Origin: CAYQJS01 sp964417895
GTDB taxonomy: Bacteria; Chloroflexota; UBA6077; SHYK01
Length of the DNA: 20,224 nt
NCBI GenBank assembly: GCA_964417895.1
Contig: CAYQJS010000070.1
Coordinates: 1 to 20,224, forward strand
Direction: 5' to 3'
Part shown: piece after piece, positions 1-7,205 of the stretch
Numbering within the stretch: position 1 is the first letter of the stretch
Layout: each line of letters begins with the position of its first letter
The notes under the pieces: model-generated
The model's input: only the letters and a program-made list of their open reading frames with translations
Databases searched by the model: none
Told to the model about the DNA's origin: nothing
Program-made: the position numbers and the translations under genes

Positions 1-1036
1 GGGCGTGCTTCTTCGACGGATCGTGCGCATCCGGCACGGTGGCCACTGCAGAAGCATTCATGGGAGCAAACTGCGACTTACCGGCAGGACTCTTGGTCAG
101 CTCCCACTCGTAGCCGTGCAAGTTCTCGAAGTAGTTGTTGTCCCACTTCACCGGGTTGGTGGTCCATGCGCCCTCCAAGCCGCTGGTGATCGTGGCGCCG
201 CCCTTGCCGCTGCCAAAGCTGTTCTTCCAACCGAGGCCTTGCTCCTCTAGCCTGGCACCCTCTGGTTCGGGACCGACGTGGCTCTCTGGGGCAGCACCAT
301 GTGCTTTGCCGAATGTATGTCCGCCGGCAATGAGCGCAACCGTCTCCTCGTCATTCATCGCCATGCGGCGGAACGTTTCTCGGATGTACCTGGCCGAAGC
401 CGACGGGTCGGGGTTGCCGTTCGGCCCCTCCGGATTCACGTAGATCAGACCCATGTGATCGGCGCCGTAAGGCCCCTCGATTTCCCCGTCGCCGCTATGG
501 CGCTGGTCTCCAAGCCACGTTTCCTCATGCCCCCAGTCAATATCCTCGGGCTCCCAGACGTCCTCGCGCCCGCCACCGAAGCCGAACGTCTTGAATCCCA
601 TGGACTCCAGGGCACAGTTGCCGGTCAAGATCAACAGGTCGGCCCACGAGATTTTCCGACCGTACTTTTGCTTGATCGGCCAGAGCAAGCGGCGCGCCTT
701 GTCAAGGCTCGCGTTGTCGGGCCAACTGTTGAGGGGCGCAAAGCGTTGTGTGCCACGGGATGCGCCGCCGCGGCCGTCGTGGATACGGTACGTGCCTGCG
801 GCGTGCCACGCCATCCGGATGAAGAGCGGCCCATAGTGTCCGTAATCGGCCGGCCACCAGTCTTGCGACGTCGTCATCACCTGATAGATGTCCTTCTTCA
901 GAGCATCCAGGTCGAGTGTCTTGAACTCCTCAGCGTAGTTGAAATCCTTGCCCATAGGATCTGACAGGGGAGAGTTCTGGTGGAGAACCTTCAGGTTCAG
1001 CTGATTCGGCCACCAGTCTTGGTTCGACATTGGCAT
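1..1036 (-). CDS. katG: Catalase-peroxidase KatG, N-terminal part (runs off the window's left edge)
   Basis: Haem enzyme that removes hydrogen peroxide by catalase and peroxidase reactions. About 345 codons are visible on the minus strand, open to the edge. The distal haem pocket is in RMAWHAAGTYR (Arg74, Trp77, His78). Tyr200 (HMGLIYVNPEG) and Met226 (FRRMAMND) sit at the spacing of the Trp-Tyr-Met crosslink known from M. tuberculosis KatG. The proximal haem ligand is His241 in AGGHTFGKAHG. The ATG at 1036 is chosen because GAAGGAG lies 7 nt upstream; a second ATG two codons on is possible. It points away from perR, from which it is separated by an IS256-type element whose end lies only 29 bp upstream of the start. 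The native promoter is therefore probably displaced. The visible part is intact, and identity is essentially certain. Confidence 0.96.
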   Translation of the reverse strand, partial: MPMSNQDWWPNQLNLKVLHQNSPLSDPMGKDFNYAEEFKTLDLDALKKDIYQVMTTSQDWWPADYGHYGPLFIRMAWHAAGTYRIHDGRGGASRGTQRFAPLNSWPDNASLDKARRLLWPIKQKYGRKISWADLLILTGNCALESMGFKTFGFGGGREDVWEPEDIDWGHEETWLGDQRHSGDGEIEGPYGADHMGLIYVNPEGPNGNPDPSASARYIRETFRRMAMNDEETVALIAGGHTFGKAHGAAPESHVGPEPEGARLEEQGLGWKNSFGSGKGGATITSGLEGAWTTNPVKWDNNYFENLHGYEWELTKSPAGKSQFAPMNASAVATVPDAHDPSKKHA

Positions 1037-1065
1037 TTCGTTTCTCCTTCTGGCTATTTGCGGTG

Positions 1066-1089
1066 GCGTCCTCCGGACGCTGTAAAAAG
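1066..1089 (+). repeat. Left terminal inverted repeat of the IS256-type element
   Basis: The outer part is itself a small palindrome, GCGTCC-TCC-GGACGC, followed by TGTAAAAAG. It matches the reverse complement of 2437-2460 at 23 of 24 positions. Read outward toward katG it contains TTTACA, a possible -35 hexamer, but I see no good -10 at a normal distance before the katG start. Confidence 0.88.
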
Positions 1090-1116
1090 GGGGCACAGCT
1101 CCGAGGTGCGATCATG

Positions 1117-2380
1117 TTACGCAATCTGCTCCAGTGGCGCGGATGGGCGGCCTTGATAGGTGTCCCAGATCTGATGGAGTTGGTGTTGTTCGGGGAGGGT
1201 GAGCCCTAACCGGTTGGCTCCGGCGATCACAAGATCGAGCACGGCCCAGCAGAGGCTCAGACAGCTCGACTCTCCCGGGAAACGCCCGATGAACTTGGTT
1301 CTCCGCCGCACCTCCTCCAGCGAACGCTCCAACAAGTTCGAGGAGCGCAGGCGCTTGCGGATCCGAGGGAAGTACTTGAGATGGACGCACAGCGCCGGGA
1401 GATCCTCGGCGAGACAGGCAGCGGCGCTGGGATAGTCGCGCTCCAACTCCCCAACCAGACATCTGAGCTGCTGTTCAGCAGCTTCTGGGTCGGCCGCCTC
1501 GTTCAGGGCTTTCCAGTAGGCGTCGTGCACGCATTTGTGCAGCTCCGGCTTCTTGGGCAGCTTGGCCATCACGTTACGGAGCTTGTGGACCGTGCACCTC
1601 TGGCGATCGGCTTTTGGCCACAACTCCTCGATGGCCCGGACCAACCCCGGTGCACCGTCGCTGATCGCCAGCATGGGTAGACAGAGCCCGCGCCTGACGA
1701 GATCCCGCCCTAATTCCAGCCAGTCCAGGTGCGATTCGCGCTGCCCGAGTTTCACTGCGAGCAGCACCCGCTCCCCGTCGGTGGTATAGCCCCAGGCCAC
1801 CAGTACGCCCTCTTTGGCTCCGCTGGGGCGGGTCGGCAGGTAGATAGCGTCGAGGCAGCAGCGTGAAGAGCTCAATCTGGGCCAAGCTTCTGGAGCAGAA
1901 CGCCTCATAGCCGTCACGCAGCTCCCGGCACAGCTCACTCACCCGGTTCCGGGAAATGTGGCCCAACCCGGCTTCGTCGAGCAGGCTCTCGATGTCCCGG
2001 TCCGAGAGCCCGCGCACGTAGGCGCCGATGATCAGCGCCTCCAACGGGCGAGTTCTCAATACTCGGCGCGTATCCGGGATCACCCGGCTCACGAATCGCT
2101 CCAGGTTGCCGCGGACCTGGGGCACCGAGACGGTGATCTCTCCCTCCGCGGTCTGGACTCGTTTGGGGCGCACCCCGTTCCGCGAGCCACTCGCCGTCGG
2201 ATTCCGCTCATACCGAGCGCGGCCCAGAAAGGCGGCGACCTCATCCTCCAGCGCGCGCTGGAGGATGAGCTGGGCTCCCAGCCGTCCAACCTCTGCTAGC
2301 CGCTCGGCATCGCCAATCCCCTCGGCTAGCAATCTTTCGATTCCCTCCTCGATCTGGGCGCTGGGTGCTATCCTCTGCAT
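1117..2380 (-). pseudogene. IS256-family DDE transposase, broken by one frameshift
   Basis: Two overlapping minus-strand frames together give about 420 residues, the usual size for this family. The first frame (from the ATG at 2380) holds the N-terminal part up to LAQIELFTLL near 1860. The second continues with DAIYLPTRPSGAKEGVLVAWGY to the stop at 1117. Removing one base of the doubled G at 1854-1855 (plus strand) joins them as LLLDAIYL. The catalytic triad is present: Asp in DAIYL, Asp in ISDGAPGL and Glu in SLEEVRRRT. The family's C-x2-H region is present as RCTVHKLRN. The shift could be a real mutation, a sequencing error or, less likely, programmed frameshifting, since there is no obvious slippery heptamer. 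Confidence 0.85.
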
Positions 2381-2436
2381 GGGCGTGGGCTCTGCTTTCG
2401 GTAGTTTGCTCTCTACCTCAGGAGTCTACGCCCTCT

Positions 2437-2460
2437 CTTTTTACAGCATCCGGAGGACGC
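2437..2460 (-). repeat. Right terminal inverted repeat of the IS256-type element
   Basis: This is the partner of the left end, with the same GCGTCCTCCGGA start and TGTAAAAAG core. It differs at the thirteenth position (T instead of C). It sits about 57 bp upstream of the transposase start. Confidence 0.88.
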
Positions 2461-2669
2461 CTTCCTTCCTGATCAGCACCTCCCGGCTAAGTATTTTCTT
2501 TTTTCCCGAACGGGAACACGGTCCAAGGTGGGCGGGTGGGAGCACCCCATTATGTAACATCACAAGTAGACGAGTCAATCTTTCTAGACAATTATTTTCC
2601 CGAACGGCTGGTTCGTTGGGCATGACGGCGACCCATACCTCGTGAGAGAAACGACAAAGGGGGCCCTAA
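2461..2669 (+). promoter_or_regulatory. perR upstream region with paired CCCGAACGG motifs
   Basis: This 209-bp stretch lies between the IS and perR, and I see no gene in it. The 13-bp word TTTTCCCGAACGG occurs twice in the same direction, at 2501-2513 and 2595-2607, 94 bp apart. The first copy is part of an imperfect inverted repeat, TTCCCG-AA-CGGGAA. The second runs into CGAAC-GGCTG-GTTCG (2601-2615), a perfect 5-bp inverted repeat. These look like operator sites, but they are not the AT-rich classic PerR or Fur box. A LexA-type site is possible in form, although the spacer is 5 rather than 4. No convincing -35/-10 pair was identified. Confidence 0.4.
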
Positions 2670-3170
2670 ATGTCGCTGCCTGAGCGGGCCGAGGCCCGCG
2701 TACAAAAAGTTGTTGACAAGCTGCGGGCTCATGGCCAACGCCTCACACCTCAGCGCCTGGCTGTGCTCCGAGCGCTAATCTGTAGTGCCAGCCATCCGAG
2801 CGCCGAGCACGTGTACCGCGAGCTGGCACCTGTGTACCCGATGATGAGCCCGGCGACGGTTTATAAGACCATCGATCTGTTGAAAGACCTCGGAGAGATC
2901 CTCGAGCTCGAGTTTCGCGATGGCGGAAACCGATACGACGCCAACATCCCGGTTCCCCACCCGCATCTTGTGTGTACGGAATGTGGCGATATCCGCGACG
3001 TTGCGATCGGCGATGTCGACGCCTTGGCACGGAAAGTCACAGCGCTCACCGGCTTCCGCGCCGTCCGCTCTCGATTGGATTTCTACGGGCGCTGCCCCAG
3101 GTGCGAGGGGCGGATCAGCGACGCTGGGAGCCAGGCCTCGCGCTCCACAAGAGCGCGTAGAGCGATCTAA
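2670..3170 (+). CDS. perR: PerR-type Fur-family peroxide-sensing repressor
   Basis: This is a metal-dependent winged-helix repressor of 166 residues. The N-terminal DNA-binding part includes LRAHGQRLTPQRLAVLRAL and SPATVYKTIDLL. The C-terminal part has the Fur metal-site block HPHLVCTECGDIRD. Residues matching the B. subtilis PerR regulatory Fe site are His42, Asp90, His97, His99 and Asp110; aspartate rather than glutamate at the last position is the feature associated with peroxide sensing. The structural zinc cysteines are C102/C105 and C142/C145. AGGGGG lies about 6 nt before the ATG. It is divergent from katG, the classic PerR/FurA target, with the IS between them. It converges on rny with an 18-bp gap. 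Assigning PerR rather than Fur is inference from these residues. Confidence 0.87.
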   Translation: MSLPERAEARVQKVVDKLRAHGQRLTPQRLAVLRALICSASHPSAEHVYRELAPVYPMMSPATVYKTIDLLKDLGEILELEFRDGGNRYDANIPVPHPHLVCTECGDIRDVAIGDVDALARKVTALTGFRAVRSRLDFYGRCPRCEGRISDAGSQASRSTRARRAI

Positions 3171-3188
3171 GGGGCCTCGCTAGCCGAG

Positions 3189-4733
3189 CTACCTGGCGAT
3201 CTCGAAGGCCCGTGTCTCCCGTACCACTGTCACCCGCACCTGACCGGGGTACTGCAGGCTGTCCTCGATCTTCTTCGCAATGTCTCGCGCCAGCCGGATC
3301 GACCCCAGGTCGTCCACCTCCTCCGGCTTCACGATGATCCGCACCTCTCGGCCAGCCTGGATCGCAAAGCTCTTCTCCACCCCGGGAAACGAGTTCGCCA
3401 CCTGCTCCAGCGCTTCGAGCCGCTTGATGTAGTTCTCCACGCTCTCGTGCCGTGCTCCCGGCCGCGCCCCGCTGATGGCGTCCGCCGCCTGCACGATCAC
3501 TGCTTCGATACTCACCACTTCCGGATCGCTGTCGTGGTGCTCGACGATCGCATCGTGCACCCGCTGCGATTCCCCAAAGCGGCGCACCAGATCCGCGCCG
3601 ATCACGTGGTGGGGCCCCTCAACGTCGTGCCCCAGCACCTTCCCGATGTCGTGCAGCAACGTCGCTCGGGCCGCCACCTCCGCATCCGCCCCCAGCTCGG
3701 CCGCCAGGATCCGCGCGATCTGGGCCGCCTCCACCGAGTGCGCTAGCTGGTTCTGCCCATAGCTCGTCCGATACTTCATCCGCCCCAGCACTTTGAGCAC
3801 CTCCGGGTGCACCCCTCGCACCCCGGCCTCCAGCGCCCCTTCCTTCCCCGCCTTGAGGATCCTCGCTTCCACTTCTGCGGTCGCCTTCGCCACCACTTCC
3901 TCGATCCGCGCGGGGTGGATCCGTCCGTCCGTCACCAGCTTCGTCAGCGCTACTCGCGCGATCTCCCGCCGTACCGGGTCGAACCCGCTGATCATTACCG
4001 CGTCCGTCGTCTCATCGATGACCAGGTCCACACCCGTCGCCGCCTCTAGCGTCTGAATGTTCTGCCCATCACGCCCGATGATCCGCCCTTTCATCTCTTT
4101 GGGAATCGGCACCGACATGACCGTCATCTCGCCGTTGTGTTCGCCCGGCAGCCGCTGCACCGCGAGGGTGATCAGCCGCCTCGCCTCTTCATCCGCGCTC
4201 AGCTTCGCCTGGGCGAGAATAATCCGCTCTCGCCGCCCGGCCTCTTCCCGCATCTCCCCTTCTACTCGGCTCAGCAGCAGCTCACGCGCCTCTTCCACAC
4301 TCAGCCGCGCGATGCGCTCTACCTCCCGCCGCTGCCCGCTCCGCAGCTCCTCTACTTCCCGCCTCCGTGCCTCAATCTCCTGCTCCTTCGTCCCGGAGAG
4401 TCGCTCCCGGGCCTGCACGTTCTCGACTTTGCGATCCAGCGCCTCTTCCCGATTCCTCAGCCGCTGCTGCTCCGCCTTGATCTCCTGCTGCTGAGCCCGC
4501 GCGTCCGCCTCCACCGCCAGCTTCAGGCGGATCGCTTCCTCTTTCGCTTCGAGCAGCAGCTCCTTCCGCTTCGCCTCCGCCTCGCCTACCACTCGCTCCG
4601 CTTCCGCCGCCGCCTCCCGCGCGCGATCACTAGCCCCCAGCAGCAGCCTCCCACGACTCGCGGCGAACCCCACTCCTGCCCCTACGCCGGCCGCCCCGAT
4701 TACGAGCAGCAGCGCCAGCACCAACCCTTCCAT
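3189..4733 (-). CDS. rny: Ribonuclease Y
   Basis: Membrane-anchored endoribonuclease that starts mRNA decay. The product is 514 residues from the chosen start, the normal family length. It has an N-terminal membrane helix (about residues 1-22, EGLVLALLLVIGAAGVGAG). A long charged coiled coil follows (about 35-185), then a KH RNA-binding domain with GRIIGRDGQNIQ (about 217) and an HD hydrolase domain with LAHS (His332) and LLHDIGK (His361-Asp362). The ATG at 4733 is preferred over one 11 codons upstream because AGAGGA lies 8 nt before it and the membrane helix then starts the protein. It lies downstream of purH in the same direction, 133 bp away; a TATCAT hexamer at 4770-4775 (minus) is only a weak promoter candidate. 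Confidence 0.95.
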   Translation of the reverse strand: MEGLVLALLLVIGAAGVGAGVGFAASRGRLLLGASDRAREAAAEAERVVGEAEAKRKELLLEAKEEAIRLKLAVEADARAQQQEIKAEQQRLRNREEALDRKVENVQARERLSGTKEQEIEARRREVEELRSGQRREVERIARLSVEEARELLLSRVEGEMREEAGRRERIILAQAKLSADEEARRLITLAVQRLPGEHNGEMTVMSVPIPKEMKGRIIGRDGQNIQTLEAATGVDLVIDETTDAVMISGFDPVRREIARVALTKLVTDGRIHPARIEEVVAKATAEVEARILKAGKEGALEAGVRGVHPEVLKVLGRMKYRTSYGQNQLAHSVEAAQIARILAAELGADAEVAARATLLHDIGKVLGHDVEGPHHVIGADLVRRFGESQRVHDAIVEHHDSDPEVVSIEAVIVQAADAISGARPGARHESVENYIKRLEALEQVANSFPGVEKSFAIQAGREVRIIVKPEEVDDLGSIRLARDIAKKIEDSLQYPGQVRVTVVRETRAFEIAR

Positions 4734-4866
4734 CTTCTCATTCCTCTGTGAACATATGGTCCCCATCGATGATAACAGGACAGCGCGGGTAATCCTGGGC
4801 GACGTGAAGGACCCGTGCCCAGCACGAACGGGCTTCTTCGCCTTGGCTCAGATATGACGCGGGCTG

Positions 4867-6420
4867 CTAGTGCCTGAAGTGCCGCTGGTGGGTGAAGATC
4901 ATCGCCATGTGGCGGTGGTTCGCGGCATCGATGACTGCCTGGTCGCGAATGGAGCCTCCAGGCTGGATGACGGCCGTCACGCCGGCCTCCGACGCGCGCT
5001 CCACGCCGTCGGGGAAGGGGAAGAAGGCATCCGACGCCATCACCGACCCTGCCGAGCGGTCCCCCGCCTTGCGGCATGCGATGTCGACGCTGTCCACGCG
5101 GCTCATCTGGCCAGCGCCTACGCCCACGAGCATCAGGTGCTTGGCCAGCACGATGGCGTTCGATCGCACGTGCTTGACGGCGCGCCACGCGAAGAGAAGG
5201 CTGGTTAGCTCTTCGAGAGTGGGCTGGCGGGTGGTCACCACGTCGCGTGCCATCGCCCCTTCGGGCACCGTATCGCGCGTCTGGACCAGGAAGCCACCCG
5301 ATACGCGTTTGTAGTCCAGATCCGCCGGTTGCCCGGGCCCCGGCCGATAGTTGGGCGAGGTGGCCCGCGTGCGCATCACGCGGAGGTCGCGCTTCTGCTT
5401 GAGGATCTCCAGGGCGTCTGGAGAATAGTCCGGCGCGATGAGGTCCTCGAAGAAGACCGGCGCGATCTCCTGAGCCGTCGCGGCGTCTACCGGTCGATTC
5501 AGCGCCACCGCGCCCCCGAAGGCCGACTGGGGATCACATTCGAGCGCGCGGCGGAACGCTTCGGCGAGATCCGGGTCGCAGGCGAGCCCGCATGGGTTGC
5601 CGTGCTTGATGATGGCCGCCGTCGGAGCCGAGAAGTCGGTGACGACACCCCAGGCTGCGTCGATGTCGAGCGTGTTGTTGTACGAGAGCGGGATGCCGTG
5701 GAGCTGCTCGGCGGCCCCGACGCCCAGCGCCAAAGTCCCCGTCGAGAGGTCTCGGTAAAACGCGGCGAGCTGGTGGGGGTTCTCGCCATACCGAAGGGGA
5801 GTGACCTTCTCCAGGCTGATCGTCAGCTCGTCGGGGAACAGCTCGTCGTAGGGACGGAGGTAATTGGCGATGGAGCTGTCATAGATGGCGCAGTGGCGAA
5901 ATGCCTTTGCGGCCAGCCGCTGTCGTGTATCCTGGCTGACGCCCGCGGGCTGGCGGAGCTCGTCGATCAGCGTCGGATAGTCCTCCGGGTCGCACACGAC
6001 CACGACGTCGTCGCAGTTCTTAGCGGCGGCGCGCAGGAGCGTCACGCCGCCAATGTCGATCGTCTCGAGCGCAATCTCCCGGGTTGTCCCGGGGCTGGCG
6101 ATGGTCTCGACGAAGGGGTACAGATTGCAGACCACGATGTCGATGGGCGTGAACCCGTGGCGCTCCAGGTCCTGCAGATCTTCGGGCGACCGCCGTCGCG
6201 CGAGAATGCCGGCGTGGATCGCCGGATGCAGTGTCTTGACCCGCCCTCCCAGCATTTCAGGGAAGCCGGTGATGTCCTGGACGGAGCGGACGGCCAGCCC
6301 CGAGCCGCGCAGCATTTCCTCGGTCCCACCGGTGGAGAACATCTCCACGCCCAGCTCGAGCAGCCCACGCGCGAGATCGACCAGCCCGGTCTTGTCGTGC
6401 ACGCTCAGGAGCGCGCGCAT
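4867..6420 (-). CDS. purH: Bifunctional AICAR formyltransferase / IMP cyclohydrolase
   Basis: This enzyme carries out the last two steps of IMP synthesis, formylating AICAR with 10-formyl-THF and then closing the ring. At 517 residues it is full length. The N-terminal MGS-like cyclohydrolase domain contains FSTGGTEEML and GGRVKTLHPAIHAGIL. The transformylase domain has the catalytic Lys272-His273 in IIKHGNPCG and LRYGENPHQ near 210. The protein ends in the family-typical RHFRH. The start has a weak G-rich SD-like run upstream. It follows purN with a 115-bp gap that contains no recognisable gene. Confidence 0.97.
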   Translation of the reverse strand: MRALLSVHDKTGLVDLARGLLELGVEMFSTGGTEEMLRGSGLAVRSVQDITGFPEMLGGRVKTLHPAIHAGILARRRSPEDLQDLERHGFTPIDIVVCNLYPFVETIASPGTTREIALETIDIGGVTLLRAAAKNCDDVVVVCDPEDYPTLIDELRQPAGVSQDTRQRLAAKAFRHCAIYDSSIANYLRPYDELFPDELTISLEKVTPLRYGENPHQLAAFYRDLSTGTLALGVGAAEQLHGIPLSYNNTLDIDAAWGVVTDFSAPTAAIIKHGNPCGLACDPDLAEAFRRALECDPQSAFGGAVALNRPVDAATAQEIAPVFFEDLIAPDYSPDALEILKQKRDLRVMRTRATSPNYRPGPGQPADLDYKRVSGGFLVQTRDTVPEGAMARDVVTTRQPTLEELTSLLFAWRAVKHVRSNAIVLAKHLMLVGVGAGQMSRVDSVDIACRKAGDRSAGSVMASDAFFPFPDGVERASEAGVTAVIQPGGSIRDQAVIDAANHRHMAMIFTHQRHFRH

Positions 6421-6535
6421 AGAAACCCCCCACTCGATGTCGTTCTAAAGTTTGCCGCAGGCGGATGAGGATCCGTGCCTTCGGTGTACGGATTCCTGGC
6501 CTAGCGGCTCAGAATAGCAGGTCCTTGCTTGACAC

Positions 6536-7153
6536 TCATCCTACTCGTACTCGCCTTCCGTCAAGCCGCAGCCGCCCCTCGGCATACAGCTGGATCGCCG
6601 CGGGCAGCAAGCGGTGCTCGGCCTCGTGAATTCGCGCGAGGAGCGACGCTTCGGTGTCGTCCTCGGCCACTGGAACGGCCTCCTGGGCGATGACGGGCCC
6701 GCCGTCGAGGTCATCGGTGGCAAAGTGCACGCTGCAACCGGTCACTTTCACGCCATACTGCAGCGCATCGCGCACTGCGTGCATCCCCCCCGGGAACGCC
6801 GGCAACAGTGATGGATGAAGATTGATGATGCGGTACGGGAACCGATGCACGAACTCCGGGACCAGGATCTGGTCGAACCCGGCCAGCACGACCAGCTCGA
6901 CGCTCCGCTCGCAGAGGCAATCAGCCATCGCCTGCTGCTGAGCGATGCGTTCCGAGTATGCACTGCGTGCGAAGACGTGCGTGGGGATACCTCGGCGCCG
7001 GCTGTGTTCGAGGCCGGCCGCCTCGTCTCGATTGGCGATAACCGCCCGGACATCGGCATCCAGGGCGCCTTGATCGCAGCGCCGAAGGATGGCGTCGAGA
7101 TTGGTGCCCCGGCCCGAGATGAGCACGCCGATGGGGAGGAGAGCTCTCCCCAT
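6536..7153 (-). CDS. purN: Phosphoribosylglycinamide formyltransferase (GART)
   Basis: Transfers a formyl group from 10-formyl-THF to GAR, the third purine step. It has 205 residues from the ATG at 7153. Visible motifs are VLISGRGTNLDAI (phosphate-binding loop), RIINLHPSLLPAFPG with the catalytic Asn and His, and TDDLDGGPVIAQ with the conserved Asp. The frame stays open about 54 codons further upstream, but that part is repeat and purF antisense. The homologous N-terminus (PIGVLISG) begins a few residues after this ATG. GAGGGGG lies just before the start, and both the RBS and the first codons sit inside a REP-like palindrome that could hide the start in a hairpin. Confidence 0.94.
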   Translation of the reverse strand: MGRALLPIGVLISGRGTNLDAILRRCDQGALDADVRAVIANRDEAAGLEHSRRRGIPTHVFARSAYSERIAQQQAMADCLCERSVELVVLAGFDQILVPEFVHRFPYRIINLHPSLLPAFPGGMHAVRDALQYGVKVTGCSVHFATDDLDGGPVIAQEAVPVAEDDTEASLLARIHEAEHRLLPAAIQLYAEGRLRLDGRRVRVG

Positions 7154-7190
7154 CGCCCCCTCAAAGGGGGAGAGGGCGGGGGTGAGGGGG
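7144..7190 (-). repeat. REP-like palindrome, copy A (purF-purN junction)
   Basis: On the minus strand this reads CCCTCACCCC, a CTCTCCCC arm, an inner CCCCC-TTTGA-GGGGG hairpin, then GGGGAGAG. The arms at 7144-7151 and 7167-7174 are perfect 8-bp complements, and they enclose the purN RBS and overlap its ATG. It shares its layout (CCCTCACCCC, then a GAGGGGG arm) with copy B in purF and, more loosely, with copy C before purL. REP sequences of this style are widespread in bacterial intergenic DNA. Confidence 0.75.
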
Positions 7191-7205
7191 TCGGTAGCCT
7201 CGCTC

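Larger units (their letters stand above)
1066..2460 (-). mobile_element. IS256-family (Mutator-type) insertion sequence, 1395 bp
   Basis: The element is bounded by 24-bp terminal inverted repeats with one mismatch and contains one transposase on the minus strand. Its size and the TGTAAAAAG core of its ends fit the IS256 family. It lies between katG and perR. The 8-9 bp just outside the two ends (about 1058-1065 and 2461-2468) do not match, so no target-site duplication is seen. The original insertion may have been rearranged, or the ends may have been altered. The transposase is frameshifted, so the copy is probably not autonomous. Confidence 0.88.

Noticed and set aside
278..964. Long plus-strand open frame over the left end
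   Set aside because: It is antisense to katG, whose minus-strand frame has all catalase-peroxidase motifs. The plus-strand product resembles nothing.
3171..3188. Terminator between convergent perR and rny
   Set aside because: The 18-bp gap has no convincing stem and no T-tract.
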